Numbered from the stretch's first letter, positions 1 to 9,974 are shown. The stretch is DNA of 64,000 nt from Saccharothrix longispora (GCF_030852425.1 NZ_NSDM01000014.1:1-64000); one strand, 5' to 3'. Numbers and translations are program-made. The notes: a model not told the origin generated them from the sequence alone.

Positions 1-1
1 C

Positions 2-1117
<1,116 letters not shown>

Positions 1118-1134
1118 GGTAAGGCGGAACGACC

Positions 1135-1189
1135 CCGACCCGCTGCGCGGACCCGGTCAGAGCGGACCGGTGTCGGCGCGGCGGGTCGG
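1135..1189 (+). terminator. Possible terminator after the xylanase/deacetylase gene
   Basis: CCGACCCGC at 1135-1143 pairs with GCGGGTCGG at 1181-1189. Inside this, CCGGTC pairs with GACCGG around a short loop. It lies just after the stop codon and has no U-tract, as is common in high-GC actinobacteria. Confidence 0.4.
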
Positions 1190-1292
1190 CCTGTTCCCGC
1201 GCTCCGGGGAGCGGTGGCCCGCTCGGGTCGGAGACGATCTTCACCCGGTCAGGTGAGACACTGCGGTCACCACCGGAGTCAGGGGACCCACG

Positions 1293-1880
1293 ATGCACCC
1301 ACAGGCCATGAACGTGCTGCACATGCACCAGAAGGTCACCTTGATGGTGAACCGCTACGAGATCTTCGCCGACAACGGCGGCGAGCCGGGCCACCTGGTG
1401 GCGTTCGTCGAGCAGAAGCGGATGGCGTTCAAGGAGCAGGTGACGATCTTCACCGACTCCGGCAAGGGGCAGGTGCTCGCGGGCTTCCGGGCGCGCAAGG
1501 TGATCGACCTCGGCAGCGGCTACGACGTGACCGACGGCGACGGCCGGTCCATCGGCTCGTTCCGCAAGGACTTCGGCAAGTCCCTGACGAACTCCACCTG
1601 GCACCTGGACCAGCCGGGCGCGCCGACGGCCACCGGGCGCGAGCGCAACGCGGGCCTGGCGATCCTGCGCCGCGTGTGGGGCTTCCTGCCGTTCGTCAAC
1701 AACATCCCCGTCCCGTTCCGCTTCCACTTCGACTTCACCCGGAACGGGCAGCCGGTGTTCAGCGTGGACAAGAAGACGTGGGTCCGCGACCACTACCTGA
1801 TCACGATCGCCGACCCGCACGTCGACCGCCGCCTGGTGATCGCGCAGGCCGTCGCGGTGGACGCGCTCCAGTCCCGGTAG
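1293..1880 (+). CDS. LURP-one-related / scramblase-like family protein
   Basis: A 195-aa protein. The start ATG is preceded by AGGGGA at suitable spacing. The body has the twelve-stranded beta-barrel pattern of LURP-one-related (tubby/phospholipid-scramblase-like) proteins: an early VNRYEIFAD strand, FKEQVTIFTD, a 'DVTDGDGRSIGSFRKDFGKS' segment and a C-terminal hydrophobic strand near YLITIADP. Such bacterial proteins are common in actinomycetes and have no established function, though lipid or membrane association has been proposed for the fold. It has no signal peptide or transmembrane segment. It appears to be a single-gene unit. Confidence 0.7.
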   Translation: MHPQAMNVLHMHQKVTLMVNRYEIFADNGGEPGHLVAFVEQKRMAFKEQVTIFTDSGKGQVLAGFRARKVIDLGSGYDVTDGDGRSIGSFRKDFGKSLTNSTWHLDQPGAPTATGRERNAGLAILRRVWGFLPFVNNIPVPFRFHFDFTRNGQPVFSVDKKTWVRDHYLITIADPHVDRRLVIAQAVAVDALQSR

Positions 1881-1986
1881 CCGGGGCCGGGTGGCCGCGG
1901 GCCGACCGCCTCGTGGTGGTCGCGCGGTCCGGCAACGCCGCTACGGTCGAAGTGAATCAACTCCATCTTCGATGGAGGCGGCCGCG

Positions 1987-2428
1987 ATGCGGCGATCGGT
2001 GCTCGCCCTGGTGCTCGTGCCGCCCCGTACGGCGTCCTGGTGTGACGCTGGAACGGCGGCGCGGCACCCACCGAGCCGCACCTGCCCGCGTCGTTCCCGC
2101 CGGGCGCCACCACCGTGGTCAGCTCCCTCGGCACCACCACCGCCCCGCCGCCGCACACCGGTGCGGAACCGATCTCGACGGCCCCGGAACCGGGCCGGCC
2201 GGCCCGCGCCGGCTGCTGCTGTCCACATCGGACACGGGGCTGCACTTCGCCTTGGTCACCACGGGCACGGGCGGTTCACCGGAGGTGGCGCGCGCGGAAC
2301 CGGCGGCGTGGGCCGCCGCGACGTTCACCAGCCGAACAGAGCGAAACTTTCGCAACATCGCGCGCGGTCCGCGGCACGACCCGAGCACCCGGCGCTATGA
2401 CCTGGTAGGCGGCAACCTGACGCCGTGA
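1987..2428 (+). pseudogene. Possible decayed secreted-protein gene
   Basis: The 760-bp stretch before the next gene has no intact gene, but protein-like sequence moves through three plus-strand frames. MRRSVLALVLV (a signal-peptide-like start, 1987) is followed in another frame by ASFPPGATTVVSSLGTTTAP, and in the third by LLLSTSDTGLHFALVTTGTG ending at a stop at 2426-2428. This looks like a small secreted protein broken by at least two frameshifts. No family is recognised, and chance open frames in GC-rich DNA are a real alternative. Confidence 0.3.
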
Positions 2429-2486
2429 TCGAGTCCTACCAGCGGCAGGGCCACCTTTTGATACGCAGGGTGACGCCATGAGTTCA

Positions 2487-2516
2487 TTGACGTGACCCCT
2501 TACCGCGCCCTATCGT
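2487..2516 (+). promoter_or_regulatory. Promoter of the DUF4956-VTC-CotH operon
   Basis: TTGACG at 2487-2492 and TATCGT at 2511-2516 are separated by 18 bp, a good match to a vegetative actinobacterial promoter. It would give a 5' leader of about 120 nt before the operon's first start codon at 2641. Confidence 0.6.
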
Positions 2517-2530
2517 TTCCCCAGAGTTCC

Positions 2531-2561
2531 CGAAAGTTTACCTAAAGACTCGAAAGTTTCG
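2531..2561 (+). promoter_or_regulatory. Tandem CGAAAGTTT operator-like repeats
   Basis: CGAAAGTTT occurs at 2531-2539 and, as the near-palindrome CGAAAGTTTCG, at 2551-2561, exactly 20 bp (two helical turns) apart and just downstream of the predicted transcription start. The reverse complement CGAAACTTTCG occurs at 2342-2352. Motifs of this type are recalled from xylan-responsive LacI-family regulation in actinomycetes. The position fits roadblock repression of the CotH operon. Confidence 0.5.
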
Positions 2562-2640
2562 GCGACCGTCCCCGCAGACCCCCGCCAAGAAGCGGGCGGT
2601 GCCCGCCAATCCCGGCAGTGGCTCAGGAGGGACGCACGAG

Positions 2641-3243
2641 ATGTCACAGCTCGTCCTGTTCGCGGTCGACATCTGCGCAGTGGTGTTGCTCGTCTTCGGG
2701 CTCTACTTCCCGCGGCACCGACGACGCGACCTGGTGGTGGCCTACCTGGGCGTGAACGTCGGCGTCCTGGCGGTGGCGAGCGCGCTCAGCACCAGCGACG
2801 TCGGCGCCGGGCTCGGGCTGGGGATGGCGCTGTTCGGCGTGCTGTCGATCATCCGGCTGCGCTCGACGGAACTCGACCAGCACGAGGTCGCGTACTACTT
2901 CTCCGCCCTCGCCCTGGGCCTCCTCGGTGCGCTGAACACCACGTCACCGTGGCTCAACGCGGGCCTGATGGCGCTCATCCTCGCCACGATGTTCCTCGGC
3001 GACCACCGGTGGCTGTTCCGGCGCTACCGGCACCAGGTCCTGGTGCTGGACTCGGCCGTCACCGACCACCTCGCGCTCGTCGCCCACCTGGAGCAGCTGC
3101 TCGACGCGCGGGTGCACGTCGCCAGCGTCCAGCGGCTCGACCTGGTCAACGAGACCACCGTGGTGGACGTCCGGTACGCGCTGACCGAACGCGCCCCGAC
3201 CACCGCGCCCGGCACGCCGGCGCGATCCGGAGCACGCCGATGA
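2641..3243 (+). CDS. DUF4956 family membrane protein
   Basis: A 200-aa integral membrane protein. The ATG has GGAGGG upstream. Transmembrane segments occupy about residues 3-22, 30-50, 55-70 and 85-120. They are followed by the soluble C-terminal region typical of DUF4956 (YFSALALGLL, then a domain with HLALVAHLEQLL). The last codons overlap the VTC gene (ATGA). DUF4956 proteins are repeatedly found beside VTC-domain and CotH genes. A role in the same membrane or phosphate/polyphosphate-linked process is inferred from this context only. Confidence 0.85.
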   Translation: MSQLVLFAVDICAVVLLVFGLYFPRHRRRDLVVAYLGVNVGVLAVASALSTSDVGAGLGLGMALFGVLSIIRLRSTELDQHEVAYYFSALALGLLGALNTTSPWLNAGLMALILATMFLGDHRWLFRRYRHQVLVLDSAVTDHLALVAHLEQLLDARVHVASVQRLDLVNETTVVDVRYALTERAPTTAPGTPARSGARR

Positions 3244-4064
3244 CCACGACCACGACCCCCCTCGCCCGGACCCTGGCGCGGCTGGCCCCCGTCGGGCTCG
3301 CCGAGCTGATCGACCGCGCCGCGCTGCAGACGAGGGTGGACCGCAAGTACCTCGTGCCGGTGGACGCGCTGCCCCGCCTGCTGGGCGGGCTCCCGGCGGA
3401 CACCAGGGTGCTGGACGTCGACGGCGCGCGCACCTTCCACTACGAGTCGGTCTACTTCGACACGCCGCTGCTGACCAGCTTCCACTGCGCGGCCTACCGG
3501 CGGCGGCGGCGCTTCAAGGTGCGCACCCGCACGTACCTCGACTCCGCCCAGTGCTGGCTGGAGGTCAAGATCAGCGGCGCGCGGGGCAGCGTCACCAAGC
3601 ACCGGCTGCCCTACCACCCCCGGGACTGCGGCACCGTGCACCCCGGGCGGGCCTTCATCGACGAGGCGCTCGCCCGCGAGTCGCTCGGGTCCACCGCCGA
3701 CAGCCCCTTCGACGCGGTGCTGATCACCGACTACCACCGCGCCACCCTGCTGCTGCCGGGTGACGTCGGCCGGGTCACCATCGACACCGGCCTCACCTGG
3801 CGGGACGAGCACTCGGCGCTGAGCCTGCCCGGCCTCGCCGTGGTCGAGACCAAGTCCCCCTCCGCCGCCACGCCGGTCGACCGCGTGCTGTGGCAGAGCG
3901 GGCTGAGGCCCGTCCGCATCTCCAAGTACGCCACCGGCCTGGCCGCGTTGCGCCTGGACCTGCCCGACGCGCCGTGGCGGCGGACGCTGCGCCGGCACTT
4001 CCGCGGCACCGCCCCGACGCCCGCCCTCTCCCACCACCCCGAACAGGAGGCATCGTGCGCTTGA
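3240..4064 (+). CDS. VTC-domain (polyphosphate polymerase-like) protein
   Basis: A 274-aa protein whose ATG overlaps the DUF4956 stop. It has the VTC tunnel-fold signatures: RVDRKYLVP near residue 30, ESVYFDTP near 75, a basic strand RRRRFKVRTRTY near 92, CWLEVKISG near 112 and a late acidic VVETKS near 203. The family includes VTC4, which polymerises ATP gamma-phosphate into polyphosphate. Bacterial stand-alone VTC proteins next to CotH are of uncertain activity. It is translated with the DUF4956 gene and overlaps the CotH gene by 10 nt, so the three products are probably made together. Confidence 0.85.
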   Translation: MTTTTTPLARTLARLAPVGLAELIDRAALQTRVDRKYLVPVDALPRLLGGLPADTRVLDVDGARTFHYESVYFDTPLLTSFHCAAYRRRRRFKVRTRTYLDSAQCWLEVKISGARGSVTKHRLPYHPRDCGTVHPGRAFIDEALARESLGSTADSPFDAVLITDYHRATLLLPGDVGRVTIDTGLTWRDEHSALSLPGLAVVETKSPSAATPVDRVLWQSGLRPVRISKYATGLAALRLDLPDAPWRRTLRRHFRGTAPTPALSHHPEQEASCA

Positions 4065-6142
4065 CCACCCGCAGCGACGGAGCCGCGGCGACCCGGCGCT
4101 CCGCCTGGGTCGCGGTCGCCGCCGTGCTCCTCACCGCGTTCCTCGTGCCGTTGTCGGCAGACGCCGAACCGAGCGCGCCCCAGGCGGTCCCGGCGGGCGC
4201 CGCCGACGAGGCGGCAGCCGCCGCGGCCGCGGACGACCTCGTCGGCGACATCACCTTCTCCGTGCCCAGCGGCACGTTCCAGGGCCAGGTGTCGGTGTCG
4301 CTGGGCACCACCGTCAGCGGGGCCCAGGTCCGCTACACCACCGACGGCAGGCTGCCCACCGCGCAGTCGACCCCCTACCAGGGCACACCGCTGACCTTCA
4401 CCCGCACCACCCAGCTGCGGGCGCAGGCGTTCGTCGGGCAGACGGCGTCCGGCGCGCCCGGGACGGCCATGTACACCGCCCGCGCCGCCACGACCACGAA
4501 CCACGACCTGCCCGTGGTCGTGATCGACTCCTACGGCGCGGGCAGACCCCAGCGGGAGTACTTCGACGCCACCACCATGATCTTCCAGCCGGGCGCGGGC
4601 GGGACGACGTCCCTCGCGGCGGCCCCGGCGGTGGCCACCCGGGCCGGGTTCCGGCTGCGCGGGCAGTCGTCGGCGACCTTCGAGAAAGCGCCCTACCGCC
4701 TGGAATTCCGGGACAACGACGACGACGACGCCGACTACCCGGTACTCGGCATGCCCGCCGACTCCGACTGGGTGCTGCGCGGGCCGTTCACCGACAAGTC
4801 CCTGGTCCGCGAGGCCCTCGTCTACGACCTCGGCCGGGAGATGGGGATGAAGACGCCGCGGTACGCGTTCGCGGAGTTCTACCTCAACACCGACGCCACC
4901 CCGGTCGGCACCGAGGACTACATGGGCGTCTACATGCTGGTCGAGACGATCAAGAACTCCAAGAACCGGCTCGACCTCAAGCAGTTGGACGAGGACGACC
5001 TCACGCTGCCGAAGATCACCGGCGGGTACATCTTCAAGTTCGAGTGGATGGCCGCCGAGGAGCCCACTCTGCCGTGCACCGGCCCGGCCGCCACCTGCTG
5101 GAACTACCTCGAAGTGGTCGACCCGGACCCGTTGCAGCCGGCGCAGCGCGACTGGTTGCGCGCCCACCTGCAGGAGTTCCACGACGTGCTGCGGGCGCCG
5201 AACTCCGCCGACCCGAACACCGGCTACCGCAAGTACCTCGACGTCGCGTCCTTCATCGACCAGGTGATCGTCAACGAGGTCAGCCGCAGCATGGACGCCT
5301 ACCTCCGCAGCGCCTACTTCCACAAGGACCGGGACGGCAGGATCGTCGCCGGGCCGCTGTGGGACTTCGACCTCACGTTCGGCGTGGGCGGGTACTTCCA
5401 GAACGACCAGGTCGAGGGCTGGCAGCACCTCCAGACCCGGCAGCCGATGGCCAACGACTGGGTCGCCCGGCTGCTGCGCGACCCGGCGTTCGTCAACCAG
5501 CTGAAGGCGCGCTGGCAGGCGCTGCGCCGGGGCCCGCTCGCGGACTCCGCCGTGCAGAGCCGGATCGACGGCCTCGCCCGGCCGCTGACCAACGGCGCGC
5601 AGCGCAACTTCCAGCGCTGGCCGAACCTGTCGTCGCCGAGGATCGGCTTCTTCAACACCCCGACCGCGCCGACGTGGCAGGGCCAGGTGCAGTTCTTCAA
5701 GGACTGGATGCAGCGCCGCAGCGCCTGGCTCGACTCGGCGGCGGGGTGGGGCGGCACCGTGACGACCACGCCGACGACCACCAGCACCACCACGACCACC
5801 ACCACCACGACAACGACGACCACGACCCCGCCGCCCGGCCCGTCCCGGTGCAGCGCGACGTACACCGTGGTCAACCGGTGGTCCGGCGGGTTCCAGGGCG
5901 AGGTGCGGGTCACCGCGGGCAACGCGGCGATCAACGGCTGGACCGTGTCCTGGACGACCGGCGCCGGCGAGACGATCACCCAGGCGTGGAACGCGACCGT
6001 CACCAGCCAGGGGACGGCGGTCACGGCCCGCAACGCCGCGCACAACGGGTCGCTCGGGGCCGGGGCGGGCACCTCGTTCGGTTTCCTGGGCGCCACCACC
6101 GGAGCGCCCGGCACACCGGTGCCGACGTGCACGGCCGGTTGA
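4055..6142 (+). CDS. Secreted CotH-kinase-family protein with CBM2 module
   Basis: The GTG start follows AGGAGG and overlaps the VTC gene by 10 nt. The 695-aa product has a signal peptide (about residues 8-32), then a chitobiase/FN3-like beta domain (about 60-145). The CotH domain (about 155-560) carries [30 protein letters not shown] and the metal-binding-type [12 protein letters not shown] Thr-rich linker and a CBM2 module (about 590-695) follow. CotH of Bacillus spores is a secretory protein kinase. Here the CBM2 suggests action at plant polysaccharide or the cell surface. Linkage to VTC and DUF4956 suggests one functional unit, but its substrate is unknown. Confidence 0.88.
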   Translation: MRLTTRSDGAAATRRSAWVAVAAVLLTAFLVPLSADAEPSAPQAVPAGAADEAAAAAAADDLVGDITFSVPSGTFQGQVSVSLGTTVSGAQVRYTTDGRLPTAQSTPYQGTPLTFTRTTQLRAQAFVGQTASGAPGTAMYTARAATTTNHDLPVVVIDSYGAGRPQREYFDATTMIFQPGAGGTTSLAAAPAVATRAGFRLRGQSSATFEKAPYRLEFRDNDDDDADYPVLGMPADSDWVLRGPFTDKSLVREALVYDLGREMGMKTPRYAFAEFYLNTDATPVGTEDYMGVYMLVETIKNSKNRLDLKQLDEDDLTLPKITGGYIFKFEWMAAEEPTLPCTGPAATCWNYLEVVDPDPLQPAQRDWLRAHLQEFHDVLRAPNSADPNTGYRKYLDVASFIDQVIVNEVSRSMDAYLRSAYFHKDRDGRIVAGPLWDFDLTFGVGGYFQNDQVEGWQHLQTRQPMANDWVARLLRDPAFVNQLKARWQALRRGPLADSAVQSRIDGLARPLTNGAQRNFQRWPNLSSPRIGFFNTPTAPTWQGQVQFFKDWMQRRSAWLDSAAGWGGTVTTTPTTTSTTTTTTTTTTTTTTPPPGPSRCSATYTVVNRWSGGFQGEVRVTAGNAAINGWTVSWTTGAGETITQAWNATVTSQGTAVTARNAAHNGSLGAGAGTSFGFLGATTGAPGTPVPTCTAG

Positions 6143-6155
6143 CCGGATGACCGGG

Positions 6156-6191
6156 CCGGTGGCGCGGCGGCCGAGGCCGCCGCGCCACCGG
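6156..6191 (+). terminator. Strong hairpin after the CotH operon
   Basis: A perfect 16-bp stem: CCGGTGGCGCGGCGGC (6156-6171) and its complement (6176-6191) around a CGAG loop, 14 nt past the CotH stop codon. Confidence 0.7.
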
Positions 6192-6323
6192 GCTTCCACC
6201 GCCGACGACGCACCGGTCGACCCGCAGCGCCCGGCGACACGCGCGGTCGAGCCGCAGCGCTCGCGAAGTCGGTCTTGTTACGCTGCCACGTCCACCGCAA
6301 CGCTGATCACCCGTGAGGTGTCC

Positions 6324-6686
6324 GTGGCTCAGAAAGTGCTCGTCCAGCTCATCGACGACCTCGACGGCACCGCTGCCGAGAACGGCCAGACCGTCTCGTT
6401 CGGCCTCGACGGCGTCGCCTACGAGATCGACCTCCGCCCGCAGAACGCCGACCGCCTCCGCGACGCCCTCGCCGGCTTCGTCGCGAACGCGCGCAGGACG
6501 GGTGGCCGCACCAGGCGCACGGCCGCCGCGGGCGCCCCGGTCCGCCGCCCCGGCTCCGAGGTCAGGAACAAGGAGCAGACGAAGGCGATCCGCGAGTGGG
6601 CCCGCAAGAACGGTCACGACCTGGCCGACCGCGGGCGCATCCCGGCGAGCGTCATCGAGGCGTTCGAGGTGGCCCACCGCAGCTGA
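6324..6686 (+). CDS. lsr2: Lsr2 nucleoid-associated protein
   Basis: A 120-aa protein starting [15 protein letters not shown], the canonical Lsr2 N-terminus. The start is therefore the GTG at 6324 rather than the in-frame GTG two codons upstream. The dimerisation domain (1-60) has the EIDL beta-strand. A basic linker with RRTGGRTRR precedes the C-terminal AT-hook-like DNA-binding domain (85-120) containing [19 protein letters not shown]. Lsr2 is the actinobacterial H-NS analogue: it bridges AT-rich DNA and silences horizontally acquired and secondary-metabolite genes. Actinomycetes often carry more than one copy. It converges with the ABC permease gene, 18 bp apart. Confidence 0.93.
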   Translation: MAQKVLVQLIDDLDGTAAENGQTVSFGLDGVAYEIDLRPQNADRLRDALAGFVANARRTGGRTRRTAAAGAPVRRPGSEVRNKEQTKAIREWARKNGHDLADRGRIPASVIEAFEVAHRS

Positions 6687-6704
6687 CGCCCCGCCGGGCC
6701 GCGG

Positions 6705-7505
6705 TCAGCGGTTCGCGTCGTCGCGCGCCAGCCGCAGCCACCCGAGCAGCAGCGCCCCGGCGGCCCAGCAGAGCAGCGTGACCACCGACGACGTCCGCGT
6801 CATGCCCGGCACCTCGCCGATGAGCAGGAACGCCGCACCGGCCCCGGGCAGGGCGTCGGCGAGCGTCGACGCCCACTCGACGCCGAGGTTCGGCAGCATC
6901 AGCGGGAGCACCAGCATCAGCAGGAACACCGTGACCAGCGTGGCCGCCGTGTGGCGCAGCAGGAAGCCGAGCCCGACCGCGAGGGCCGCCCCCGCCGCGA
7001 ACACGAGCGCCACGTCGGGCAGCACCTCCAGGCCCCCGTCGACGGGCAGGACGAGCACCGGCCGGGCCGCGGTGAACGCGGTGACGGCGGCGGCGAGCGC
7101 CAGCAGCGTGCCGACGGCGGTCGCGACGCACACCGCCACGGTCGTGCGGGCCAGGAACAGCACGGCGCGGCGCGGTGTCCACTGGAGGGTCGGCACGATC
7201 CCGCCGGTCGAGTAGTCCGACGTCACCGCGGTCAGGGCGAGCGCGAGGAGCGCGAACTGCCCCGGCAGGGCCGGCACGCCCGCCATCCGCCACGCCGACC
7301 CGCCCTCCGGCGGCACCGGGTCGGAGCCCGCCTCCAGGCCGGCGACGGTGGCGATCCCCACCATCACCGCGGCGGCGGCGGCCGGGAACCACCAGGTGGT
7401 CCGGACCGTCCACAACCGCGTCCACTCGGCGGCGCAGGTGCGGGCGAACACGCGGGCCAGGGGAACGCGGGCCGGGGCGGCCCGGGGTGCCGAGGGGGCC
7501 GTCAC
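6705..7505 (-). CDS. ABC transporter permease (ABC-2 type)
   Basis: A 266-aa membrane protein with about six hydrophobic segments (a TTWWFPAAAAAVMVG helix near residue 40, LALTAVTSDYSTGG near 90, further helices to the C-terminus). The 'SDYSTGGIV' motif at the second loop is typical of ABC-2 permeases related to bacitracin/lantibiotic-type exporters. Its start overlaps the end of the ATPase gene by 4 nt. The two form one transporter, probably with regulation by the upstream XRE/DUF2975 genes. The substrate is unknown. Confidence 0.87.
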   Translation of the reverse strand: MTAPSAPRAAPARVPLARVFARTCAAEWTRLWTVRTTWWFPAAAAAVMVGIATVAGLEAGSDPVPPEGGSAWRMAGVPALPGQFALLALALTAVTSDYSTGGIVPTLQWTPRRAVLFLARTTVAVCVATAVGTLLALAAAVTAFTAARPVLVLPVDGGLEVLPDVALVFAAGAALAVGLGFLLRHTAATLVTVFLLMLVLPLMLPNLGVEWASTLADALPGAGAAFLLIGEVPGMTRTSSVVTLLCWAAGALLLGWLRLARDDANR

Positions 7506-8431
7506 CGCGCCACCCCGCTCGTCGCGGCCCGGCCGCCGTGGTACTCCACGCTGCTGCCGGTCAACTCCACGTAGGCGTCCTCAAGGGTGTTGCGCACCTC
7601 CGAGAGGTGGTGCAGCGGGATGTGCAGGGAGTGGACGAGTTCGCCCACTTGCTCGGCGGTGCTGCCCTCGACCCGCAGCTCGCGGGCGTCGACCCGGTGG
7701 GCCTCCAGACCGCGTTCGCGCAGCGCGGCGAGGAGCCGGTCGGGCTCCGCGGCGCGGACGCGCACCCGGACGTCCCCCAGCCCGTCGAGGACCTGCTCCG
7801 TCGTCGCGTCGGCGATCAGCCTGCCGCGCCCGATGACGACCAGCCGGTCGGCGACCTGTTCCACCTCGCCGAGCAGGTGGCTGGAGACCAGCACGGTGCG
7901 GCCCTCGTCGGCCAGTCGGCGCAGCAGCCCGCGGACCCAGCGGACGCCGTCGAGGTCCAGCCCGTTGACCGGTTCGTCGAACAGCAGCACGCCGGGGTCG
8001 CCGAGCAGCGCCGCCGCGATGCCCAGCCGCTGCCGCATCCCCAGCGAGTAGCCCTTGATCCGGCGGCGGGCGGCGCGGCCGAGACCGACCTCCTCGACCA
8101 CCTCGTCCACCCGGCGCGACGGGATGCCGTTCGTCCGGGCGGCCACGCGCAGGTGCCCGCGACCGGTGCGGCCGGGGTGCGCCGAGCCGGGGTCGAGCAG
8201 CGCGCCGACCTCGCGGAGCGGTTCGGCGAGCGCCGCGCACGACCGGCCGTTCACCAGCGCCGTGCCCGACGTGGGCCGGTCGAGGCCGAGCACGATCCGC
8301 ATGGTCGTGGACTTCCCGGCGCCGTTCGGCCCGAGGAACCCGGTGACCTTGCCCGGCTCGACCGTGAAGTCCAAGTCGTCGACGGCGAGGACGTCGCCGT
8401 AGCGCCTGGTCAGGCCCCGGACCTCGATCAC
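7502..8431 (-). CDS. ABC transporter ATP-binding protein
   Basis: A 309-aa ATPase. The GTG start overlaps the TGA of the XRE gene (GTGA). This start gives the domain onset VIEVRGLTRRYGDVLAVDDL, while longer frames upstream only add Arg-rich noise. Walker A is GPNGAGKSTT (about residue 40), the signature is YSLGMRQRL and Walker B is VLLFDEP. A C-terminal ~90-aa extension is typical of ABC-2 exporter ATPases of the CcmA/drug-resistance class. It pairs with the following permease. Confidence 0.93.
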   Translation of the reverse strand: MIEVRGLTRRYGDVLAVDDLDFTVEPGKVTGFLGPNGAGKSTTMRIVLGLDRPTSGTALVNGRSCAALAEPLREVGALLDPGSAHPGRTGRGHLRVAARTNGIPSRRVDEVVEEVGLGRAARRRIKGYSLGMRQRLGIAAALLGDPGVLLFDEPVNGLDLDGVRWVRGLLRRLADEGRTVLVSSHLLGEVEQVADRLVVIGRGRLIADATTEQVLDGLGDVRVRVRAAEPDRLLAALRERGLEAHRVDARELRVEGSTAEQVGELVHSLHIPLHHLSEVRNTLEDAYVELTGSSVEYHGGRAATSGVAR

Positions 8432-8688
8432 CGGTGCCCCTCGTCCCCGACGGCCCGGAGCGCGCCGTCGTCGGGCTCCTCCCCGTCGTCGATCCACTCC
8501 AGCAGGTCGCCGGGCTGGCAGCCGAGCACCCGGCACATGGCCTCCAGGGTGCTGAAGCGCACGGCCTTCGCGCGGCCGTTCTTCAGCACGGCGACGTTCG
8601 CCGGCGTGAGCCCGACGCGCTCGGCGAACTCGCCGACGCTCATCTTGCGCTTGGCCAGCTCGACGTCGATGCGCACGATGATCGGCAT
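8428..8688 (-). CDS. Small XRE-family transcriptional regulator
   Basis: An 86-aa Cro/C1-type helix-turn-helix protein (MPIIVRIDVELAKRKM, then FAERVGLTPANVAVLKNG as the HTH). It belongs to the YozG-like subgroup that accompanies DUF2975 membrane proteins. Its ATG overlaps the stop of the DUF2975 gene (ATGA) and its stop overlaps the ATPase start, so four genes form one tight operon. It is probably an autoregulator of the operon. Confidence 0.9.
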   Translation of the reverse strand: MPIIVRIDVELAKRKMSVGEFAERVGLTPANVAVLKNGRAKAVRFSTLEAMCRVLGCQPGDLLEWIDDGEEPDDGALRAVGDEGHR

Positions 8689-9167
8689 CAGATCACCGAC
8701 TCCATGTCGGTGCGCAGCGTGGTGGCCTGCCGCAGCAGCGCCCGCATCACCACCATCAGCAGTCCCAGCACGGTGATGCCGACCAGCAGGAGGAACATCA
8801 GCAGCGGGACGCCGGGGTCGTCCGCGTTGAAGCCGACGAAGAGGAACACGACCCCGAACGTCGCCCACCCGGCGGCGACGGCCCACACGATGGCGTCGAC
8901 CCACCTCAGGGCGGGCTCGCTGAAGATGCGGTCGTTCTTGACCAGGGTGAGCAGCTTCCAGGTGGCCACGACCACCACCTGCACGCACAGCACCCAGAAC
9001 ACGGTCACGGCCGTCAGGGGCCACCGCAGGTGCGCCATCTCCGGCGACCGCTCCGCCATGTGGGCGAACTGGCCGGGCAACGACATGACCTGGAAGAGGA
9101 GGAGCACCCCGAACAGCAGCACGAGGAAGACACGAAGAGGGGCAACCGCCCGATGCTCAGCGAACAT
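8688..9167 (-). CDS. DUF2975 family membrane protein
   Basis: A 159-aa protein with four transmembrane segments (about residues 12-32, 50-75, 95-118, 122-145) and the DUF2975 layout. An acidic/basic loop (KNDRIFSEPAL) lies before TM3. The ATG at 9167 is preferred: a TTGACA-17-GAGAAT promoter ends 6 nt upstream, so the mRNA is predicted to be leaderless. DUF2975-XRE pairs are widespread; the membrane partner is thought to modulate the regulator. Confidence 0.82.
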   Translation of the reverse strand: MFAEHRAVAPLRVFLVLLFGVLLLFQVMSLPGQFAHMAERSPEMAHLRWPLTAVTVFWVLCVQVVVVATWKLLTLVKNDRIFSEPALRWVDAIVWAVAAGWATFGVVFLFVGFNADDPGVPLLMFLLLVGITVLGLLMVVMRALLRQATTLRTDMESVI

Positions 9168-9173
9168 GCATCG

Positions 9174-9215
9174 ATTCTCGATGGCCACCTATCGAATGTC
9201 AATCGGTAGCTATCG
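9174..9215 (-). promoter_or_regulatory. Leaderless promoter with repeats for the DUF2975-XRE-ABC operon
   Basis: On the minus strand TTGACA (9202-9197) and GAGAAT (9179-9174) are 17 bp apart, and +1 falls on the A of ATG at 9167. The hexamer CTATCG is repeated at 9189-9194 and 9210-9215, 21 bp apart, with further ATCGA-type words around the -10. This suggests an operator for the co-encoded XRE protein. Confidence 0.6.
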
Positions 9216-9235
9216 CCTTCCGGCAACCATCGCTC

Positions 9236-9652
9236 CTAGGAGGACCACCACGAGAAGCCGTCGGCCTCGGCACCGGCCGGGCCGCCCTCCACCCGGGCCA
9301 CCGCCTCCTCCACCGTGGAGCACAGGCCCAGCAGCTCGCCGACCTCGGTGATGCGGATCGGCTCGACCACGGTGCGGTGCTCGGCGACCAGGGCGAACGC
9401 GGCGCCCAGCTCGGTGGCCCGCTCGTGCACCTCCATCAGCACCGCGATGCCCAGCGACCCGAAGAAGTCCACGTGCCTGAGGTCGACCACCAGCGCGGCG
9501 GGGCCGCCGCCCAGGCAGGAGAACAGCTCCTGGCGCAGGTGCCGGTAGCTGTCGGTGTCGACCTCGCCCCGCACGTCCGCGAACACCACCCCGCGACGCC
9601 GGGCGACCGCGACGCCGACGTTCACCGGAGGCAGGTGGACGTCCTGTTCCAC
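9236..9652 (-). CDS. STAS-domain anti-sigma factor antagonist
   Basis: A 138-aa protein. The GTG at 9652 is chosen because GGAGGA precedes it by 5 nt; the longer frame adds only an unstructured stretch. The STAS fold shows an early beta-strand GVVFADVRGEVDTDSY, then LVVDLRHVDFFGSLGIAVL. This contains the phosphorylatable serine motif, here DFFGSLG, close to the DxSG of anti-anti-sigma factors. These proteins bind anti-sigma kinases in stress partner-switching. It is a single gene without a kinase neighbour. Confidence 0.85.
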   Translation of the reverse strand: MEQDVHLPPVNVGVAVARRRGVVFADVRGEVDTDSYRHLRQELFSCLGGGPAALVVDLRHVDFFGSLGIAVLMEVHERATELGAAFALVAEHRTVVEPIRITEVGELLGLCSTVEEAVARVEGGPAGAEADGFSWWSS

Positions 9653-9767
9653 GACGCTCCTCCGCACTCTCGGTCCCGGTTCACCCGGAGCGGTTACCCG
9701 GTGGTACCCCGTTCGACACGTGGCCGCCGACACGCCGGTGCGGGGTCCGCCGACGTGGGCGGGGAAC

Positions 9768-9974
9768 CTACGCGGAGCACCTCGTCACGACGTCGGCGGG
9801 CGTCATCCGGCGCAGCACCGCGAACGTCGGCAGGAGGCCGGCGGACACGACGACCCAGGTCCACCACGGCGCGGCGAACGCGCCCAGCCCCCCGGCGACG
9901 ACCGCCACCGCGGCCATCCCGACGTGCCGATGACGGTCCGCGGCGCGGGCGGCCGTGCCGCCGTGGAAACCCAT
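9768..9974 (-). CDS. Small hypothetical membrane protein
   Basis: A 68-aa product with ATG at 9974 and GGAGG 9 nt upstream. A short Arg/His-rich cytoplasmic head is followed by two hydrophobic helices (AAVAVVAGGLGAFAAP and WTWVVVSAGLLPTFAVL). It resembles the two-TM small proteins of actinobacteria but no named family is recognised. It is divergent from ligA. Confidence 0.5.
   Translation of the reverse strand: MGFHGGTAARAADRHRHVGMAAVAVVAGGLGAFAAPWWTWVVVSAGLLPTFAVLRRMTPADVVTRCSA

Noticed and set aside
3731-6199. An 822-aa minus-strand open frame opposite the CotH and VTC genes
   Set aside because: Its composition is Arg/Gly/Val/Ala-rich noise with no domains; it is the antisense shadow of genes with clear families.
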